DNA of 45,765 nt from Candidatus Poseidoniaceae archaeon (GTDB taxonomy: Archaea; Thermoplasmatota; Poseidoniia; Poseidoniales; Poseidoniaceae). Below the pieces are notes generated by a model. It was not told where the DNA came from and searched no databases. It worked only from the letters and a program-made list of their open reading frames with translations. Position 1 is the first letter of the stretch, and every line of letters begins with the position of its first letter. The translations under genes and the position numbers were made by a program. This document shows, piece by piece, positions 35,771-44,789 of the stretch. Where the stretch lies: contig JAOMOG010000012.1 of assembly GCA_028353405.1 (NCBI GenBank), positions 1 to 45,765 of the forward strand, written 5' to 3'.

Positions 35771-37944
35771 TCCTCTTCACCTGAACTTTGGCCTGCAATA
35801 TGTAGTGCTAATTCCGGAGGTTTATCGATATGATTTTCATTGGTGCTTTTGGGAGTTTTTATTACTCGAACTATTTTTTCCTTAACAGGTTGTTTTACTA
35901 CCTTAGAATCTAGTGCACTATCATCTAATAAATCTGTCATGTCGATATTTTCTGCCTGAATATTCCATTCTCCTTCAGGTTCAAAACTATCCAATGATTG
36001 TTCGTAACTATCAGTATTCTTTACAACTTTTTTTGGGCTGCGGCGAGTAACCTTTCTCTTTGATTTCCCCTTTCTTCTCTTAGCGACTCGCCGAGGTTTA
36101 GCGTCTTCTTCAAACGGTGGAAGCTCTTCTCTAGTTGGATCAATTGCAACTAATTTTTCTTCAAGATGACGTAATTCATCAGCGATAGCAATTAATTCTT
36201 CAATATCTGCACTACCCGCTTTTTGTGCTAATTCTAGCATTTTATCCTCAAGGTCACTAAGGAGTATTGAATTATTAAACACCTCTAATTCTGCATCTCT
36301 TATTCTAGAATCAATCCTATCATCTAATTCGGTTAAAATATCTGCAGCTCGGCCATAATCTCGTTCTTCAATACGATTAGGTCGTGCAATTAAATGCTGC
36401 TCATTTTCGTTTACACTCAGCACGGAAGGTGCTTCGGGTGTTAAATCCTCAAGTGTTGTATGAACAAACTTTTCAAGCATTTCCCCACCATCCAATGACA
36501 TATCATTTGCATCCCATTGCGGTGGCTGATAATCATCCTTTTCCGGTTCAGGAATATTACGAACTAAGTCAATTCCGCCAATATCATGAACAGAATAGAC
36601 TGTGTCGACTGCATCAGTAATCAACCGAGTTGCGATATCATCTACATTGTGGCGAACGATTTCATCTTGAATTTCAGATTGATGCAGTATTTCATCCCGT
36701 AATGTGCGAATGACATCTTCTCCATCGAGTATATCGTCTCCGGATTCAATCGCAAGAGCAATCTTATCAAAATTAGCAATAGTACTTCTCCAACCGATTT
36801 GATTGAAGGTGACAATGCTGGTCATCTGCCCATCATCTAGCATTAGGTTCCTTGAACCAGCTAATCTTCTTGTAAACATTACCAGGCTTGTAGCAGTTGG
36901 AATTTGCATATGAGTTTGAGCAGAATTACGGCAGATATCCCAAAGACGGGAAGAAGGCCATTCATCTGGAGACTCTACGCTTGTGAGAATCACATGTACT
37001 CCTAAGTTTATTGCGTGGTCGATCATTATTCCAATCTGATTGGCCAAATTGATATCATCTGCAATAATATGAGCATCGTCAATCGCCAAGAGACTTGCCC
37101 CAACTAGTGCTTCTTGCCAATCGTTAGGGAGTGTTTCCATTCCAATCAAATCAACAGCACTGATGAGAAATACCAACCCCTCCATTCTTCTAGCTATGCC
37201 TTGCGCAGTTGCGTGAATTAGATGTGAGCGACCGGTTCCGCTTTCACCAATAATAAGTAGCGGATTAAGGCTAGTTCCAGGAGAGTCCACAATTGATTCA
37301 CAGGCTCTACTGGCGTGAGAGTTTTCAGAGCACACAAACCATTGTTTGAATGTACGTTGTGTATCGATTCGCAGTGGTTTAGGCCAAGCTGCTTTAACTT
37401 GTAATGAGCGGCTGTGGTGATAAATTGAATCTTCTTTAACCGCTGCTAATTCATCAGGAAGTGCATTGGTTACTCTCCCTCTCTGTCCATCTAGGACGCT
37501 TAGCCAAATTGGCCTTGCATCACTTTCTATTCCTACATATTGATCTTCTGAATCCATATCTAATGCTAATTCCTCCGACTTCAATAGGCTAATTTCTCTT
37601 AATGATTTAATTCTCCTTGCAGCAATGCTAGCAAAGTCATGGCCGTCATTTTGCAGATTTATCACCGGTGTGTGGCCTCTACTATCAGTGCCTAAATTTG
37701 AATCAGCAATCAAATCAAAGGTTGGCCTTTGGGCTACACCGGTTCGCTGCAAAATACTGCTATGTCGTGTATCGGCAACTGTAGATTTTCCAAGCAGCCT
37801 ATTCATTCTTGATAACGGTAATTTTGGTTTTTCTTGTTTTACAGAAGTTTCCCGCGGGAACTGTAGGCTGTTGACACCATTTTGAATTAATTGATTCTTG
37901 GCCTTCTGTATTGCAAGGTCAAGTCGTTCTTTCCTGCCAATCAT
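35767..37944 (-). CDS. DnaA/Hda-like AAA+ protein with Arg in place of Walker A Lys
   Basis: About 725 residues. The segment TFKQWFVCSENSHASRACES ... LNPLLIIGESGTGRSHLIHATA resembles the entry of bacterial DnaA (TFDNFVVG.SN..A, then NPLFLYG..GLGKTHLLHA). Walker A reads GESGTGRS (about 233-240), so the Lys is Arg239. Walker B is LLAIDDAHII, and sensor 1 is VILTSVESPDEWP, both DnaA-like. After the lid come no recognisable DnaA domain IV, an acidic stretch, a coiled-coil region (about 560-620), a very basic patch KRRKGKSKRKVTRRSPKK and an acidic tail. It probably acts on DNA or as a scaffold; ATP hydrolysis is doubtful. ATG at 37944 follows GGAGG by 9 bases; GTG at 37950 overlaps the preceding stop. 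Confidence 0.75.
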   Translation of the reverse strand: MIGRKERLDLAIQKAKNQLIQNGVNSLQFPRETSVKQEKPKLPLSRMNRLLGKSTVADTRHSSILQRTGVAQRPTFDLIADSNLGTDSRGHTPVINLQNDGHDFASIAARRIKSLREISLLKSEELALDMDSEDQYVGIESDARPIWLSVLDGQRGRVTNALPDELAAVKEDSIYHHSRSLQVKAAWPKPLRIDTQRTFKQWFVCSENSHASRACESIVDSPGTSLNPLLIIGESGTGRSHLIHATAQGIARRMEGLVFLISAVDLIGMETLPNDWQEALVGASLLAIDDAHIIADDINLANQIGIMIDHAINLGVHVILTSVESPDEWPSSRLWDICRNSAQTHMQIPTATSLVMFTRRLAGSRNLMLDDGQMTSIVTFNQIGWRSTIANFDKIALAIESGDDILDGEDVIRTLRDEILHQSEIQDEIVRHNVDDIATRLITDAVDTVYSVHDIGGIDLVRNIPEPEKDDYQPPQWDANDMSLDGGEMLEKFVHTTLEDLTPEAPSVLSVNENEQHLIARPNRIEERDYGRAADILTELDDRIDSRIRDAELEVFNNSILLSDLEDKMLELAQKAGSADIEELIAIADELRHLEEKLVAIDPTREELPPFEEDAKPRRVAKRRKGKSKRKVTRRSPKKVVKNTDSYEQSLDSFEPEGEWNIQAENIDMTDLLDDSALDSKVVKQPVKEKIVRVIKTPKSTNENHIDKPPELALHIAGQSSGEEE

Positions 37945-37946
37945 AC

Positions 37947-39995
37947 TCACTGGCCTCCGTAGCGTTCAATGGCATTCCCTTCTTTGTCATATAGGGTACT
38001 ACTGTCAAGTATTCTTTTTGAACCTAATTCTTTCCATTCTTCTACGACAACATCAATCGTTTTTGAGGATTGAGAACGACTTGCAGATTCTCTCATATCT
38101 TCCTCATTTTGCCTTATCGGATTAATTGAATCTAGGGCCATGGATGGAGTAAGTTTTGTTTCAGTACCAATGGGTCTGATGTCGTCTACTACGTCCAATA
38201 CATTAGGCCCTCCGCTAGTTGGCGGTAGAGTTGCAATATGTTTGGCAGCCAATTGAACAGATGCCTGTTGAAGTTCTAAATCCTGCTTAGGAGATACAGG
38301 TTTGAATGTGCTATCAAGTGCTTTTCTTTGGATGATATCTCGCTCCTTTATTGACCTGAAAAGATGTTTTTCAGGTTGTGCAGTAATTGTGAGTTCTGGA
38401 AGGTCTGGAGAATCTTTAGCAACTTGAATTGCAGCATTTGCTTGCATTGTATGCTTTCTATTGGTGATCGGTGGGAGATTGACACTCTTCTTTGTTCTCT
38501 TTACAATAGTGGCTTTTCTCGGACCAGTTGTTTTAGTTGGAATTTGTTTTTGAATTGGAAGTTGCTCAATTACTGGGTTTGAGACAGAATCTAAATTCTC
38601 TTCTTCAAGAGTCTGTTGCGCAGCTATCGGTTGTACTCCTTTGGCGGCAGATTTCTCAATAGTTTCTCCACTGTGGAATGTTGGAGTCCAATCATCGCTT
38701 GGTCCTTGCGCACTAGGTGGAGTTGTAGATTGGGAAGTTTCGTTTTGCATCATTGATTCAATTTCCGAATCACCAGCCCACTCTTGCATCATTGCAGATA
38801 GGTTTCCTGTAGCATCGCTAATCTCTTGAGGGTCTAATGATTCTTCACCACCAGATATTCCATGCATAGAATCAGCTGCACTTGCCGGTGATTGTAAATT
38901 AACTGCTAATACCTTTTTCAATTGAGATTCTATCCATAGGACTTCATCTTGGTCGGGAGTCATACAAATTGGATGGTCTAGTAATAGATCATCTTCTAGC
39001 AACCAGTGGTCTAGGGTTTCTGGTTTTACCACATCTAACTCACGAGTCAATAATTGCCTTTTGGATAAGTTGAATGCAGTTAAGTCGGCAGTGGAAAGGA
39101 ATAAGTGATCTTCTAATTTCACTCCATCGCAAATATCTCTGATCATTCCAATCATTCGCTCATCACCATGGATGCTGGCCAAATATTCTAATCCCTCAAA
39201 AGCAACTACTGCTCTCTTATTAGCCCACAAAAAAGCGTCAATTTTCATTCTAATTGTCTCTAGGGACGGATCGAGTGAGTTATCAGTTTCTGCATTACTT
39301 AGCCATGAACACGATTCAATCGGCAAATCATATTTTACATTCAATTCTTCTACTTCGTAACGAGAAATAACAAGAACTGGTCTTCCATGTGTTGCTAAAT
39401 CACTAGTTAATTGGAATAATTTTGCTGGGTCTTCACTATCATAAATGAGTGCTTGGCCTGGACTCAACATCTCTACAATGCCGCCATGCCGTTCAAGCAT
39501 CGCCTTGCTTTTTTGACGGATGAATTCAGGTGTCTCAACTGAAGGTTCTAATTCTGGCAGTCTTTCTTCACGCTTCCATGTGGATTTTAGAATACGTGAT
39601 TTTGTCCACCACTCTCCTTCTCCCTCTCGGTGATTCGAAATATTCTCGGCCTCAAGGTCAAGATATGCTGCCGGGAATAATTTAGCGATAACATCAACAT
39701 CCTCTATTTCTTGTACGTGAAGTGAAATTGTAGCATCAAGTGCCGAACAATCACTTTCAATCTCAAGTAATGCCTCCAAACCGGTAAGTAGGTTATCTGC
39801 TTCATGCAGGGCTAAGATTGGTTTCCCTTCTCTTAGAACTATTTGGCTGATTCTAGGCATTATCCCCTTAGGTCGGCGTTCAATTCGGATGTGTCCTGAA
39901 CGACCAAGTCTAGCCATATCATTGGTCAAACGAGCCAATATGTCAGCACCGCCGCGGCGAGATTCAACAACTTCCCCCTGCGCTAATTCAACCAT
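37947..39995 (-). CDS. DUF835-domain protein with long disordered tail
   Basis: About 682 residues from ATG 39995. An N-terminal alpha/beta domain (about 1-110; MVELAQGEVVESRRGGADIL) resembles DUF2226/DUF4388-type modules. DUF835 spans about 178-322, with ALIYDSEDPAKLFQL, VLVISRYEVEELNVKYDLP, WLS and the hallmark VVAFEGLEYLASIHGDERM. The following 350 residues are mostly low-complexity (Ser, Gln, Pro, Thr), with a conserved-looking short C-terminal block DVVVEEWKELGSKRILDSS. DUF835 occurs in archaeal signalling proteins, with unknown function. The stop overlaps the GTG of the AAA+ gene, and an ATG/GTG frame extends to 40082 across a palindrome. Confidence 0.75.
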   Translation of the reverse strand: MVELAQGEVVESRRGGADILARLTNDMARLGRSGHIRIERRPKGIMPRISQIVLREGKPILALHEADNLLTGLEALLEIESDCSALDATISLHVQEIEDVDVIAKLFPAAYLDLEAENISNHREGEGEWWTKSRILKSTWKREERLPELEPSVETPEFIRQKSKAMLERHGGIVEMLSPGQALIYDSEDPAKLFQLTSDLATHGRPVLVISRYEVEELNVKYDLPIESCSWLSNAETDNSLDPSLETIRMKIDAFLWANKRAVVAFEGLEYLASIHGDERMIGMIRDICDGVKLEDHLFLSTADLTAFNLSKRQLLTRELDVVKPETLDHWLLEDDLLLDHPICMTPDQDEVLWIESQLKKVLAVNLQSPASAADSMHGISGGEESLDPQEISDATGNLSAMMQEWAGDSEIESMMQNETSQSTTPPSAQGPSDDWTPTFHSGETIEKSAAKGVQPIAAQQTLEEENLDSVSNPVIEQLPIQKQIPTKTTGPRKATIVKRTKKSVNLPPITNRKHTMQANAAIQVAKDSPDLPELTITAQPEKHLFRSIKERDIIQRKALDSTFKPVSPKQDLELQQASVQLAAKHIATLPPTSGGPNVLDVVDDIRPIGTETKLTPSMALDSINPIRQNEEDMRESASRSQSSKTIDVVVEEWKELGSKRILDSSTLYDKEGNAIERYGGQ

Positions 39996-40002
39996 TTTAA
40001 CA

Positions 40003-40017
40003 CACCCCGTAGGGGTG
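40003..40017 (-). promoter_or_regulatory. palindrome covering the SD of the DUF835 gene
   Basis: CACCCC-TAC-GGGGTG on the minus strand has perfect 6-bp arms. Its 3' arm GGGGTG ends 7 bases before the ATG at 39995 and is the only SD-like sequence there. In RNA it would fold into a hairpin hiding the SD; in DNA it could be an operator. If translation instead starts at 40082 it is merely coding. Confidence 0.45.
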
Positions 40018-40152
40018 AACTCGCACTTACCGTTATTGAAGGGTGCGGATAAAATAGATGCTACAACGAAGTTCTTCGCCATCGTTGGTAATAGCCATCA
40101 ATAATTTAGCAGAGATATATTTTGACTCATAACCTTCAAATGGAATTAGATA

Positions 40153-40842
40153 ATGGTTAGTTTGATGGCTTTTGATTCATTTAACGACCCGCCATCAACA
40201 ACCAAAGTTTACTTTGAAACGATGGTGGCTAAACAATCGTATTTAGACAATTCCAAAATGCCGAAATTAGCAATAATTATCACCCTGATATTATGTTCAT
40301 TATTTTTCCTATCAAGGCCATTTGAATTAGCCAATGCAGTATTGCCTATATTGCTATTTTTTGCTATTGCAATACCGATCATCTTGATTATTGAAAGAGA
40401 TAGGAATATTCCATTTTCAGTAAATTTCAATCATCCTTTGATGAGCGATGAACCAATGGGTAAGGCTCAAGTCTTTGTTTGGCTATCATCGGATAAGAAA
40501 TGGGTCTTATTGCAAGAAATGAGAGTCCGTTTAGCCACGAGCGCTCTACTTGGTGGATTAGATCTAGTCTATGATGATGAAGATTATACAAGGATTGGCC
40601 ATTTTACTAATAAGAAAAAAACCACAACACAACTTAGACGTTCAATAGCGCTATTAAATCAAGCAATTATATTAGCAAATCTCTGCAATGATGAGGATGC
40701 TGAAGAATCAAGTATTACGGATGATATTGAAAGGAGACAAAGAGAGAAGCAAGAAAGTGAATTACTTCAGCGATCTTGGCTAGAAGAAGAACAAGAGATT
40801 GAAGTTGAAGGCCCTCTGGCTAAATTTCTTAACAGAGAATAA
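40153..40842 (+). CDS. uncharacterised two-TM membrane protein
   Basis: 229 residues: a short cytoplasmic start, two adjacent helices (about 37-55 and 60-79), then a soluble part with PMGKAQVFVWLSSDKKWVLL, a possible small beta domain. A charged Glu/Gln/Arg-rich coiled-coil-like tail ends in PLAKFLNRE. It is divergent from the DUF835 operon with only about 150 bases between. No family recognised; a link to the operon is unproven. ATG at 40165 is an alternative start. Confidence 0.7.
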   Translation: MVSLMAFDSFNDPPSTTKVYFETMVAKQSYLDNSKMPKLAIIITLILCSLFFLSRPFELANAVLPILLFFAIAIPIILIIERDRNIPFSVNFNHPLMSDEPMGKAQVFVWLSSDKKWVLLQEMRVRLATSALLGGLDLVYDDEDYTRIGHFTNKKKTTTQLRRSIALLNQAIILANLCNDEDAEESSITDDIERRQREKQESELLQRSWLEEEQEIEVEGPLAKFLNRE

Positions 40843-40868
40843 ACCGTATAATGCGTTATTGACTCACC

Positions 40869-40877
40869 TCTATATTC
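40869..40877 (+). promoter_or_regulatory. TATA box of the four-TM protein gene
   Basis: TCTATATTC lies with its centre about 33 bases before the ATG at 40906, predicting a leaderless or very short-leader message; no SD precedes the ATG. Confidence 0.5.
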
Positions 40878-40905
40878 AAAAACCTAATCTTAGGCCATTG
40901 AACTA

Positions 40906-41523
40906 ATGAGTACTTCTTCGGCATGGGAAAAACGCCTCGAATCACTTGATGCGAGTGAGAGAGACACTCTTCTCGGAACTTCACTTTCCCGTCGCTTCAC
41001 AAAATTGCCTTTGTGGCTATCTCACCCAGCTAATATCGGTGGTTTTTATGGGATGTTAGTATCCATTGCAATTATCCTTCCATACAAATTTGCACAATCA
41101 GGTTCTGGATGGGTTAGCGGATGGTTATTCCATTCTGCGTTATTGGTCGCTGCTTGTTTGGTATTGGGATTGGTTTCAATTCTATTAGTAGGGCTGTTCA
41201 AACGGTTCCCGATTTCACCACCGCGTGGAATTCTCTACCCTATGCCATTTATCGGATTTGCGTTATTGACCATTGATAGAACTGATATGATGCAAATACC
41301 ATCGCTCATTTCGTGGTTCCTGTTACTATTGCCTGGACCAATGTATGTCCATTTGTCTTGGGCTCCAAGGTGGAGATTACTGTGCATGATAGAAGATGGA
41401 AAAGATCCATTTGCTGAAATGACCAAAATTGAAGATGAACCTAAGCATGCTGAATTGATGGTTGGTCAGGATAAAGAAATGCTCGAAGTTGTCGATACAT
41501 TTGATGAATTTGAAGAAGAGTGA
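40906..41523 (+). CDS. uncharacterised four-TM membrane protein
   Basis: 205 residues. A basic N-terminal segment with TSLSRRFTKLPLWLSHP precedes four helices (about 46-63, 75-97, 110-124, 132-150). An acidic cytoplasmic tail follows, ending FDEFEEE. No enzyme motif. It is close behind the two-TM protein on the same strand and may share its function; no family recognised. Confidence 0.7.
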   Translation: MSTSSAWEKRLESLDASERDTLLGTSLSRRFTKLPLWLSHPANIGGFYGMLVSIAIILPYKFAQSGSGWVSGWLFHSALLVAACLVLGLVSILLVGLFKRFPISPPRGILYPMPFIGFALLTIDRTDMMQIPSLISWFLLLLPGPMYVHLSWAPRWRLLCMIEDGKDPFAEMTKIEDEPKHAELMVGQDKEMLEVVDTFDEFEEE

Positions 41524-41525
41524 CT

Positions 41526-41993
41526 TCAAATCAGTTCAATAGTAACTTCTGCTCCATCTTCAATATTGAAGAATTCTCGCAAAAAAGTCCCAGAAATAAC
41601 TTCGATCACATCAATATGACGGGTTAAATCAGGAATTAGAATCGCACAGTTGACACTTTTATCTGAATGAGATATTTTGGCGTTGAATGCAGTTGCGCCT
41701 CCAAATGAAACACCATCTCGTAAGAATCCGCGAATTCTCGTTGAAGCGATTTCACTGACATTTATTTTCATCGCCGATTTCATTGCTTCTTCATCCGCAT
41801 CTAAGGTATCAATTCCAGCTTTATTTCTCAATGCAATGTATTTTGCTAAAACATCACCCTTAACTGCGACATTTAAAGTTCCAGGCCAAGCGGTATGGCC
41901 AAGGAATCTTCTGAATTGCTCTTGATAATGCTGCTGTGACATGAAAACATGTGCTCGGCCGAGGCCACTACTAACAGTACCAGTGAGCAGCAT
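41526..41993 (-). CDS. ribK: CTP-dependent riboflavin kinase (archaeal)
   Basis: Makes FMN from riboflavin, using CTP in place of ATP, a reaction confined to archaea. From ATG 41993 it has 155 residues starting MLLTGTVSSGLGRAHVFMS, followed by LGHTAWPGTLNVAV (family G-x-x-x-[WY]-PGTLN) and the C-terminal IDVIEVISGTFLREFFNIEDG, all matching the family (about 130-150 residues). It has no N-terminal winged helix. The frame is open to 42056, but the extension lacks family similarity. It is divergent from the kbl-like gene and convergent with the four-TM protein. Confidence 0.87.
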   Translation of the reverse strand: MLLTGTVSSGLGRAHVFMSQQHYQEQFRRFLGHTAWPGTLNVAVKGDVLAKYIALRNKAGIDTLDADEEAMKSAMKINVSEIASTRIRGFLRDGVSFGGATAFNAKISHSDKSVNCAILIPDLTRHIDVIEVISGTFLREFFNIEDGAEVTIELI

Positions 41994-42093
41994 TAGTACG
42001 GCCAAGTCAATCACCTTTTTGAGTTTGAGGGAAAAGTGGTCAACAAGAAAGAACATGAAGGGCCGTCAAGTTCCTATGGATGAGGGGAGCCAT

Positions 42094-43275
42094 ATGCCGG
42101 GTGACATGTCATGGATGAAAGACCGTTTTAATGAGTTAAATAAGGATTCATTGTTATGGGAACCACCAACGCTTCAAGGTGCAAATATACCAAGATGTCA
42201 GATGGATGGCAGACCAACTATTATGCTCTCAGCAAATAATTATTTGAATTTAACAACGCATCCAAAAGTAGTCCAAGCAATGCTTGATGCAACTATGAAA
42301 TACGGCGCAGGTAGCGGTTCAGTTCGAGCCATTGCCGGAACAATGGATATTCATTTAGAAGCAGAAAGAAAGGTTGCGGAGTTCAAAGGGGTTGAATCTG
42401 CACTGATTTATTCAGCAGGTTATACTGCAAATGTTGGATTAATCCCTACTTTGGTTTCGGGAGCAGATGATGTAATTATTTCTGATTCTTTGAATCATGG
42501 TTCAATTATTGATGGTGTGAGATTGACAAAGGCGGCTAGAGGAGTTTATGCTCATAATGACATGGGAGAATTAGAGGCGGTATTGAAATCGCACCAAGAT
42601 TCAGTTCGTAAACTAATCATCACCGATGGCGTATTTTCAATGGACGGAGATATTGCACCTCTGGATGAAGTTCATGCATTGGCAGAGGAATATGATGCGA
42701 TGGTTTACGTCGATGATTGTCATGGTGAAGGAGTTCTTGGTGAGACAGGTGCTGGAATAGTAGACCACTTCAAATTACAAGGTAAAGTTGATTTTGAAAT
42801 CGGTTCTTTCTCTAAAGCGCTGGGTGTACAAGGTGGAATTGTTGCAGGTACAGAGATGACTAGAACTCATGCACTCAATCATTCGCGTTCATGGCTTCTT
42901 TCAGGTTCGCAACCACCCGGTGTTGCTGCTGCACAGAAAGCTGCAATTGAAGTTTTGATGAGTGAGCCTCAACACCACGCTAAGTTGTGGGAGAATACTC
43001 ACTATTTCCGAAAGGAATTACAATCACTTGGTTTTGACACAGGAGTTTCAACAACTCCAATTATTCCAGTTATGTGTGGTGATTCAAGCGTTGCAAAGGC
43101 TATGACTACTGCTTTGGGCAAAGAAGGAGTAATGGCAGGTGCAATTGTATTCCCAATGGTTGCACGTGATAAAGCAAGAATTAGGACTCAGATGTCATCT
43201 GGTTTGACAAGAGAAGATCTCGATGAAGTATTACGCTTATTTGAAAAAGTTGGCCCAACATTAGACCTGATCTGA
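42094..43275 (+). CDS. kbl: alpha-oxoamine synthase, probably glycine C-acetyltransferase (2-amino-3-ketobutyrate CoA ligase)
   Basis: 393 residues, the Kbl length. PLP-dependent fold type I: SANNYLNLTTHPKV, YGAGSGSVRAIAGTMDIHLEAE, SDSLNHGSIIDGVRL, TDGVFSMDGDIAPL, VDDCHGEGVLG and the PLP lysine in GSFSKALGVQGG. This set is that of Kbl/BioF/serine palmitoyltransferase; DGVFSMDGD and the length favour Kbl (threonine to glycine plus acetyl-CoA). No threonine dehydrogenase is adjacent, so SPT-like activity is possible. The ATG at 42094 has GAGGGG 6 bases before it; upstream in-frame ATGs at 41941 and 42055 lie in the ribK gene or before the SD. Confidence 0.82.
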   Translation: MPGDMSWMKDRFNELNKDSLLWEPPTLQGANIPRCQMDGRPTIMLSANNYLNLTTHPKVVQAMLDATMKYGAGSGSVRAIAGTMDIHLEAERKVAEFKGVESALIYSAGYTANVGLIPTLVSGADDVIISDSLNHGSIIDGVRLTKAARGVYAHNDMGELEAVLKSHQDSVRKLIITDGVFSMDGDIAPLDEVHALAEEYDAMVYVDDCHGEGVLGETGAGIVDHFKLQGKVDFEIGSFSKALGVQGGIVAGTEMTRTHALNHSRSWLLSGSQPPGVAAAQKAAIEVLMSEPQHHAKLWENTHYFRKELQSLGFDTGVSTTPIIPVMCGDSSVAKAMTTALGKEGVMAGAIVFPMVARDKARIRTQMSSGLTREDLDEVLRLFEKVGPTLDLI

Positions 43276-43277
43276 AT

Positions 43278-44192
43278 TCAAGAATCGCGATGATGGGTAA
43301 TGGGTAATTCACCTATTGCAGCCCATTCATTATACAGTAGAGATTTCATTTCATGTTCGGCTGCCAATCTCCAGCGCTTACGCATAGTTCTCTCAGCAAC
43401 CCTTCCTTCGGGTACTGAAGTGAAATAGGGTTCAGTATTAGATTCGGGTAACGGTAATTGCTGCCAATTTACTCCCCACAAAATTAACCACTCTGGTGGT
43501 GCTACACCAAAATCAACAGTTGTTTCGGGATTTTCAATTGCTTGTTTCACTTGTTCAATAGTCAAATCACCTATTGACATTTTGAAGATTGCATTTGCAG
43601 TTCTGCGCACTTGATTCCACAAGAAAGCCAGCCCAACAATTTCAAAACCTACAACTCGGTTATTTACTATCCATGGGGTGCAGGAAAGTATTGTCCTCAT
43701 CGGCTCTTTACCCTCTTCTATACGTGCGAAGTTGGAAGCGTCATAAGTTCCTGTAAACAGATCACAATATTCGGTAAATACATCACCTGGATATTTCCAG
43801 AATTCAATTCCTTCAATTCTATAACGGTATACGCGGTATTGTGCTAGTCTGGGATTCCAATCATCAGCAACTTTGATCACATCAAGAAATGCAATTCCTT
43901 CACAGAGACGGTCATCGATCGCACGAATCATTTTTTTAGCACCTAAAGAATCCCATAGGTCCTTTTTTATCGTTACCACTCCACCGTTTACCCTGACATT
44001 GACTCCAGCATCAGTGCGGCTTGAAAGAACCAAATTATGCTCTGTAATGTTTTCATCAATCCATTTGAGACTTTGAAATACGCGGACTAACTCCCCTTGA
44101 ACTGTCTTTACATCGGGTTGAATCTGGCTACCATGAAATCCGTTACCTAAGTATCCAATTCTAAAGGCGAGCTTCACAGTCTCGCCCGTCAA
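43278..44192 (-). CDS. truA: tRNA pseudouridine(38-40) synthase TruA
   Basis: 304 residues. FRIGYLGNGFHGSQIQP is the family's Y-x-G-x-x-x-x-G-x-Q start, the catalytic Asp lies in SSRTDAGVNV, and YRVYRYRI, GLAFLWNQVRRTANAI and the GVAPPEWLILW end are also typical. It isomerises uridines of the tRNA anticodon arm. It is convergent with the kbl-like gene (2 bases apart) and follows the TPR gene by 9 bases on the same strand. Confidence 0.93.
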   Translation of the reverse strand: MTGETVKLAFRIGYLGNGFHGSQIQPDVKTVQGELVRVFQSLKWIDENITEHNLVLSSRTDAGVNVRVNGGVVTIKKDLWDSLGAKKMIRAIDDRLCEGIAFLDVIKVADDWNPRLAQYRVYRYRIEGIEFWKYPGDVFTEYCDLFTGTYDASNFARIEEGKEPMRTILSCTPWIVNNRVVGFEIVGLAFLWNQVRRTANAIFKMSIGDLTIEQVKQAIENPETTVDFGVAPPEWLILWGVNWQQLPLPESNTEPYFTSVPEGRVAERTMRKRWRLAAEHEMKSLLYNEWAAIGELPITHHRDS

Positions 44193-44201
44193 ATCCTCAC
44201 C

Positions 44202-44720
44202 TCAAATTTCACGAGTTATCATTTCAACGGCTTCGTCCTTACTGTATCCTAGGCCGCCAACAGCCCAAATTAGAGCTTGTTGAAGCCAAGGCTGAACCAT
44301 AGGATTTTTCTTACTAGGGTCCATCACTTCAATCGCATCAACAATATTGCGGCTAGCGGTGAAAAGGATTTCATCAATTGGAATGTCTTCAAGTTCAAGA
44401 CGTCGTGCATAGCGTTGGAATTCTTTGACCGCTACTGGGATACGGCGGCACTCAAGTGCAAATGATGCGAAGTCAGCGATGTATTCCATGTTTTCTTCAT
44501 CGAGTTCCATTGCTTTTTTGTACATCATCATAATTTTACGGCCAGGGATTACATCTTCTTGTGCTTCAGAATTTTTCATGTTTGCAAATTCAGCATACAT
44601 GTGGTGTACTTGTGCATTATCAGGATTGTCTGATAGCATCGATTCTAGATGCTCAATAGCACCATCTAAATTTCCTTGGTTGAATAAATCAATAGCAGTT
44701 TGTAAGAAATCGTCACTCAT
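44202..44720 (-). CDS. TPR-repeat protein
   Basis: 172 residues, all helical. The start MSDDFLQTAIDLFNQGNLDGAIEHLESMLSDNPDNA is a good TPR (A-x-x-L-x-x-G-x-x-x-x-A) unit; two or three looser repeats follow. A GGAGAT SD lies before the ATG. It probably mediates protein contacts; it is likely co-transcribed with truA and perhaps functionally unrelated. Confidence 0.82.
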   Translation of the reverse strand: MSDDFLQTAIDLFNQGNLDGAIEHLESMLSDNPDNAQVHHMYAEFANMKNSEAQEDVIPGRKIMMMYKKAMELDEENMEYIADFASFALECRRIPVAVKEFQRYARRLELEDIPIDEILFTASRNIVDAIEVMDPSKKNPMVQPWLQQALIWAVGGLGYSKDEAVEMITREI

Positions 44721-44789
44721 AATAGTATCTCCAATAATCTATGTGAAGGGCTTGAGGTTCTTCAATGACTCGCTCTTAACTGCTGGTAA

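Noticed and set aside
35767-37944. True replication initiator DnaA
   Set aside because: No DnaA domain IV helix-turn-helix was seen, the Walker A Lys is missing, and no cluster of DnaA-box-like repeats was noticed nearby; only the AAA+ core is DnaA-like.
41941-42093. Longer N-terminus of the kbl-like protein
   Set aside because: It overlaps ribK and its promoter, has no family similarity, and the ATG at 42094 has a good SD and gives the normal Kbl length.
42094-43275. BioF (biotin synthesis) identity for the alpha-oxoamine synthase
   Set aside because: No other biotin gene is nearby and the motifs and length fit Kbl better; the family cannot be split with full certainty by eye.
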